In this document: in pieces, positions 59,672-64,000 of the stretch
How positions within the stretch are numbered: the first letter of the stretch is position 1
How the letters are laid out: the number at the start of each line of letters is the position of its first letter
Origin: Verrucomicrobiales bacterium
GTDB taxonomy: Bacteria; Verrucomicrobiota; Verrucomicrobiia; Limisphaerales; J093
Direction of reading: 5' to 3'
Assembly: GCA_024233305.1 (NCBI GenBank)
Contig: JACKPV010000029.1
Location: 1 to 64,000 of the forward strand
Length of the DNA: 64,000 nt
Made by a program: the position numbers and the translations under genes
The notes under the pieces: model-generated
What the model was told of the DNA's origin: nothing
The model's database searches: none
Seen by the model: only the letters and a program-made list of their open reading frames with translations

Positions 59672-60729
59672 GCCTGAAGGACCATCGCGAAGCCATCGAC
59701 CGCATCGATCAGGAGATCGTCCGGCTGCTGAACGAGCGGACCCGGCACGTGCTCGAGATCGGCGCTGCCAAGCTGAAATCGGGCGAGGAGATTTACGCGC
59801 CGCACCGGGAACGCGCGGTGCTCGACCGGCTCTGCCGGCTCAACGACGGTCCGGTGACCGACGACTCCCTGCGGGCGATCTACCGGGAGATCATGTCCAG
59901 CGCCCTTTCGCTCGAGAAGTCGCTTACCATCGCCTATTTCGGGCCGGAGGCGACCTTCACCCACCAGGCGGCCGTCCGCCGGTTCGGATCGAGTCTCAAC
60001 TACCTTCCCCTGAAAACCATCGCCGACGTGTTCGCGGAGGTCGCCCGCAACGGCGCCGATTACGGCGTGGTGCCGGTGGAGAATTCGACCGAGGGCGTGG
60101 TGACCAACACGCTGGACATGTTCGTCGACAGCGACTTGAAAATCGTCTCCGAGATCGTCCTCCCGATTCAGCACTGTCTCGTCGGGCGGGGACCGCGCAA
60201 AGCGATCAGGGTCCTGTATTCCCACCCGCAGGCCCTGGCGCAATGCCGGGTTTGGGTGGCGAATCATCTGCCAAACGTCGAGGTGATCGAGGCGTCGTCG
60301 ACGACCCGGGCCGCGGAGTTGGCGGCGGAAAACCCCAAGGCGGCGGCCATTGCCAGCTCACTGGCGGCGGATCGCTACAAACTGCGGCTGCTCGAGGCGG
60401 ATTTGCAGGACAACTGCGCCAACGCCACCCGCTTCCTCGTGCTCGGACGCCAGTATCCGCCCCCCACCGGGAACGACCGGACCAGCCTGATCGTCAGCAT
60501 CGCGGACAAGGTCGGGGCCCTCCATCGCTCGCTCGAACCGTTCCGGCGATTCCGCATCAACCTCACGAAGATCGAATCCCGGCCCAGCAAACGGAAGGCC
60601 TGGGCCTATTTCTTCTTCATCGACCTCGACGGACACGTGACGGACGCGAAGGTGGCCCGGGCGCTGAAGTGCGTGGAGGAACACTGCAGTTTGGTGAAGG
60701 TGCTCGGTTCGTATCCCAAGGCGGGATAG
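59668..60729 (+). CDS. pheA: Bifunctional chorismate mutase/prephenate dehydratase
   Basis: The first ~85 residues are an AroQ-type chorismate mutase (HREAIDRIDQEIVRLLNERTRHVLEIGAAKL, ending at REIMSSALSLEK). The remainder is prephenate dehydratase (AYFGPEATFTHQAA, DYGVVPVENSTEGVVTNTLDM) with the catalytic threonine region DNCANATRFLVLGRQ. A C-terminal ACT domain (TSLIVSIADKVGALHRSLEPFRRFRINLTKIESRPSKRKAWAYFFFIDLDGH) senses phenylalanine. It makes phenylpyruvate in Phe synthesis; 353 residues is the normal length. It overlaps scpB by 4 bp. Confidence 0.95.
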   Translation: MSLKDHREAIDRIDQEIVRLLNERTRHVLEIGAAKLKSGEEIYAPHRERAVLDRLCRLNDGPVTDDSLRAIYREIMSSALSLEKSLTIAYFGPEATFTHQAAVRRFGSSLNYLPLKTIADVFAEVARNGADYGVVPVENSTEGVVTNTLDMFVDSDLKIVSEIVLPIQHCLVGRGPRKAIRVLYSHPQALAQCRVWVANHLPNVEVIEASSTTRAAELAAENPKAAAIASSLAADRYKLRLLEADLQDNCANATRFLVLGRQYPPPTGNDRTSLIVSIADKVGALHRSLEPFRRFRINLTKIESRPSKRKAWAYFFFIDLDGHVTDAKVARALKCVEEHCSLVKVLGSYPKAG

Positions 60730-60800
60730 GCCCTGATCGACAGGAGCGCACAGGCGTCGGGAGGCGAGGCTCTCTTTCTTCACTTTTTTTTGCGAGGCGC

Positions 60801-60829
60801 TTGACAAGGTGTGGTCAGTGCTGTCTTAT
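60801..60829 (+). promoter_or_regulatory. Sigma-70-like promoter upstream of the structured leader
   Basis: A perfect -35 TTGACA (60801-60806) and a -10 TCTTAT (60824-60829) are separated by 17 bp, giving a predicted start near 60836. It lies 72 bp after the end of pheA and fires towards prfC. This is the best promoter match I found in the window. Confidence 0.65.
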
Positions 60830-60835
60830 AGGCGC

Positions 60836-61016
60836 GGAACACGACACCAGCTTTGCAGGCGGTCGTCACCGAAAATGATCTTTGACCGTCTGAGTCACTT
60901 TCCAAGTCTGGCTAAGTACCGGTTGGGCTTGGAGTATCCCCGTAGTTCCACAGAAGTACTCTAGAAAACTCCCCGGGTTCGGGAGTCACCCTCTGACTCT
61001 CGGCCCGGTTTTTTTT
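60836..61016 (+). ncRNA. Structured RNA or regulated leader upstream of prfC (unknown class)
   Basis: About 181 nt lie between the predicted promoter start and a strong terminator, without a supported ORF. Stems seen are 60841-60866 (ACGAC/GTCGT), 60903-60932 (CCAAG/CTTGG with inner CTGG/CCGG), and an outer pairing of GGAAC (60836-60840) with GTTCC (60945-60949), forming a possible multi-branch core. A further stem 60968-60986 (ACTCCC/GGGAGT) excludes the terminator. It could be an independent small RNA or an attenuating leader for prfC. Motifs for TPP, cobalamin, SAM, glycine and T-box elements were not seen, and it does not look like 6S RNA. Confidence 0.5.
60973..61016 (+). terminator. Strong intrinsic terminator before prfC, with competing hairpin
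   Basis: The stem pairs CCGGG (60973-60977) with CCCGG (61004-61008), and continues inward from 60979-60988 with 60994-61003 (GGGAGTCA side). There is one bulged T and a 5-nt loop, about fifteen base pairs in total. Eight T (61009-61016) follow. The alternative hairpin 60968-60986 uses the same GGGAGT bases. The prfC start is 128 bp beyond the T-run, so readthrough or a second promoter must supply prfC. Confidence 0.85.
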
Positions 61017-61143
61017 GTACCCATGGCCCGAGCCTCCGGACCGACCGGGACGGTTCATGCCCCGCGGAATGCCCCCGGCGGGCGATGGAAACTTCGCTTC
61101 GCGGCTTGCCGCGGGTGGCAGGCATGGTACCGTCCGCGCCCTT

Positions 61144-62769
<1,626 letters not shown>

Positions 62770-62778
62770 CGCCGTGGT

Positions 62779-63828
62779 CTATCCGGTTGCTTGAGCCAGC
62801 CGGACCAGCGCGACATCGGCCACCTCCCGGGGCGACAACCCGACCAGACACTCCCGGTCGATGGCCCGGCGGCAACTGTTGCGAAAGCACGGGACGCAGG
62901 GGAGGGAACGCCGGAGGACGTGCTCGATTTGGCCGTATGGCCCCGTGCGTCGGGGTTCGGTCGGGCCGAACAACGCCAGCACCGGTTTGCCCAGGGCGGC
63001 CGCCGCGTGCATGGGGCCGGTGTCGTTGGTGACCAGAAGTTCACATCCGCGAAGCCACTCCACCATTTCGGGCAGCGTGGTGTCGCCGGCCAGCAGCAGG
63101 CAGCGGTCCGGGGCACCGGTGGCCACCTCCCTTCCGAGATCGGCTTCCGCGCGGCTTCCCAGGATCGCAAACCGGACATCGGGCAGCCGCGCCGCCAGCG
63201 TGCCGACCAGTTGCTGGAAATGGCGCGCCGGCCAACGTTTCGTGACCCACCGCGCCCCCGGTTGCAGCGCGATCCAGCGCCCTCCCGCCACCGGCCATCG
63301 CTCCCGAATGCGCTTCGCCACCACGGGGCGGGGCGGCAGCCAGTCGAACGGGGTCTCCTTCGCGATCCCCAGGCGATCCAGCACCGACAGATACCAGTCC
63401 ACGGCATGGGTGTTCCGCGACGGACGCGGCACGGCTTCATCGTAGAAGGCGGGAGCGCCTTCCCGCGGGTCCTCCAGGCCGACGATCAGACGACCGCGAC
63501 TCAACCACGCGACAATCGCACTGCGGGCCAGGGCCTGCAGGTCGATCACCCAGTCAAAACCGAGCTGACGCATCCGGCGGAGTGACCGGATCATCAGGGG
63601 CCACCCGGTGGGACGCGTCCAACGACGGCGATCAAAGAGTTGCAGTCCGGCCAGATCGGGATCGTCCTCGAACAGCGCGCTCAAGCCGGTGTCGATCCAC
63701 CAGTGAATTTCGCTTGCCGGGAGGTGCCGTTTGAGGAGGCGAAGCACGGGGATCGCCTGGATCACGTCGCCCAGGGAACTCGGCTTGAGGATGAGAATCC
63801 GGCGGGGAGCGGACGGCAACGGGTTCAC
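62779..63828 (-). CDS. Glycosyltransferase family 9 (LPS heptosyltransferase-like)
   Basis: The 349-residue protein starts RRILILKPSSLGDVIQAIPVLRLLKRHLP, the GT9 N-terminus with the Lys/Gly-Asp-Val motif. It contains WVIDLQALARSAIVAWLSRG, WIALQPGARWVTKRWPARHF and the nucleotide-binding MHAAAALGKPVLALFGPTEPRRTGPYG. It adds ADP-heptose or a similar sugar to the lipopolysaccharide core, in the cytoplasm at the inner membrane. Its presence indicates LPS and a Gram-negative envelope. It is convergent with prfC (9 bp between stops). Whether it is heptosyltransferase I or II cannot be decided. Confidence 0.9.
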   Translation of the reverse strand: MNPLPSAPRRILILKPSSLGDVIQAIPVLRLLKRHLPASEIHWWIDTGLSALFEDDPDLAGLQLFDRRRWTRPTGWPLMIRSLRRMRQLGFDWVIDLQALARSAIVAWLSRGRLIVGLEDPREGAPAFYDEAVPRPSRNTHAVDWYLSVLDRLGIAKETPFDWLPPRPVVAKRIRERWPVAGGRWIALQPGARWVTKRWPARHFQQLVGTLAARLPDVRFAILGSRAEADLGREVATGAPDRCLLLAGDTTLPEMVEWLRGCELLVTNDTGPMHAAAALGKPVLALFGPTEPRRTGPYGQIEHVLRRSLPCVPCFRNSCRRAIDRECLVGLSPREVADVALVRLAQATG

Positions 63829-63931
63829 GATTCGGTCTCCCCCGCCTGGCTGGCGCCATTGCCTTTCATGTCAGGTCCTCCGGGCGACGATCCGGCGCCT
63901 GGCTCGCGATCCCCGGAAGCCAGCCCTGGGC

Positions 63932-64000
63932 TCAACGCCCCAGCGGCAACCGGTCCGCCAACCGTCGGGGCAGTCCGGCGGCCAGGATCTTTTGCTGGGT
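63932..64000 (-). CDS. 3' end of an unidentified gene (continues beyond window)
   Basis: Reading leftwards from base 64000, an in-frame 22-codon stretch (ending LPRRLADRLPLGR) stops with TGA at 63932. Regular arginine and leucine spacing looks like the amphipathic C-terminal helix of a real protein. Too little is visible to name a family. It lies 103 bp upstream of the heptosyltransferase gene on the same strand. Confidence 0.4.
   Translation of the reverse strand, partial: TQQKILAAGLPRRLADRLPLGR

Noticed and set aside
60836..61016. 6S RNA identity for the ~181-nt transcript
   Set aside because: Length fits, but the 5' and 3' ends do not form the long closing stem with a central bubble; instead there is a multi-branch core and a separate terminator.

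Overview
The window is about 64 kb of high-GC, densely coding Gram-negative DNA. It most resembles a free-living member of the Verrucomicrobiota (Pedosphaera/Limisphaerales-like). This is inferred from the mix of genes: a pseudopilin-like secreted protein with the PALSRAK signature, a formylglycine-type sulfatase, Tat-exported Gfo/Idh/MocA and xylose-isomerase-like proteins, a GT9 LPS heptosyltransferase, ScpA/ScpB, and many secreted proteins of unknown function. No rRNA or tRNA gene was found. Most genes are housekeeping; the accessory interest lies in mobile remnants, repeat families and RNA-level regulation.

Layout. 1-1.5 kb: a decayed IS91-type element (recombinase tail plus truncated Y2 transposase), two small ORFs and an integron attC-like inverted repeat. 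1.5-7 kb: a chorismate-lyase-like protein overlapping a secreted beta-helix protein, a HemW/HemN-like radical SAM enzyme and a PQQ-type beta-propeller. 7.1-10.8 kb: the tyrA-aroA-cmk-plsC operon (minus strand), linking aromatic amino acids, CMP recycling and phospholipid synthesis. 11.3-17.5 kb: a RACo-like ferredoxin/ASKHA activator, a Gfo/Idh/MocA oxidoreductase, a nitronate-monooxygenase-like flavoprotein and a sulfatase. 17.5-24.2 kb: surface-polysaccharide genes (WecG/TagA transferase, CDP-paratose-epimerase-like protein, HMGL-like aldolase, wecB, a glycosyltransferase) with a secreted glycosidase-like protein. 24.25-26.1 kb: leuA behind an attenuator with a leucine-rich leader peptide. 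26.2-36.8 kb: an M16 protease, an acetyltransferase and MarR pair, a Na+ symporter with two small partner proteins, an unusual carbamoyltransferase, asnB and a pseudopilin-like protein.

37-44.7 kb holds secreted or membrane proteins and a fused two-domain iron-type ABC permease, interrupted by copies of a palindromic ~202-bp element. 44.7-50.7 kb is the most disturbed stretch: a cytochrome-peroxidase remnant, a YbaK-type deacylase, a REP/BIME array around a RAYT transposase, a broken acyltransferase beside an intact acyltransferase/AMP-ligase fusion, and a toxin-antitoxin locus whose toxin is cut by a palindromic element. 50.65-56.9 kb: acpS-pdxJ, an unknown secreted protein, a VanZ-like protein, a PAS histidine kinase and corA. 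57-62.8 kb: a Tat-exported isomerase, scpA-scpB-pheA, then prfC behind a promoter, a structured leader and a very strong terminator. The window ends with a GT9 heptosyltransferase and the tail of one more gene.

The most promising undescribed items are: (1) a family of ~202-bp palindromic elements that share outer ends but carry two different interiors; (2) the structured RNA between pheA and prfC, with mutually exclusive hairpins; (3) the leucine attenuator of leuA, apparently translated from a near-leaderless GTG; and (4) the self-contained RAYT/REP locus. All were read by eye; folding and database searches were not run.
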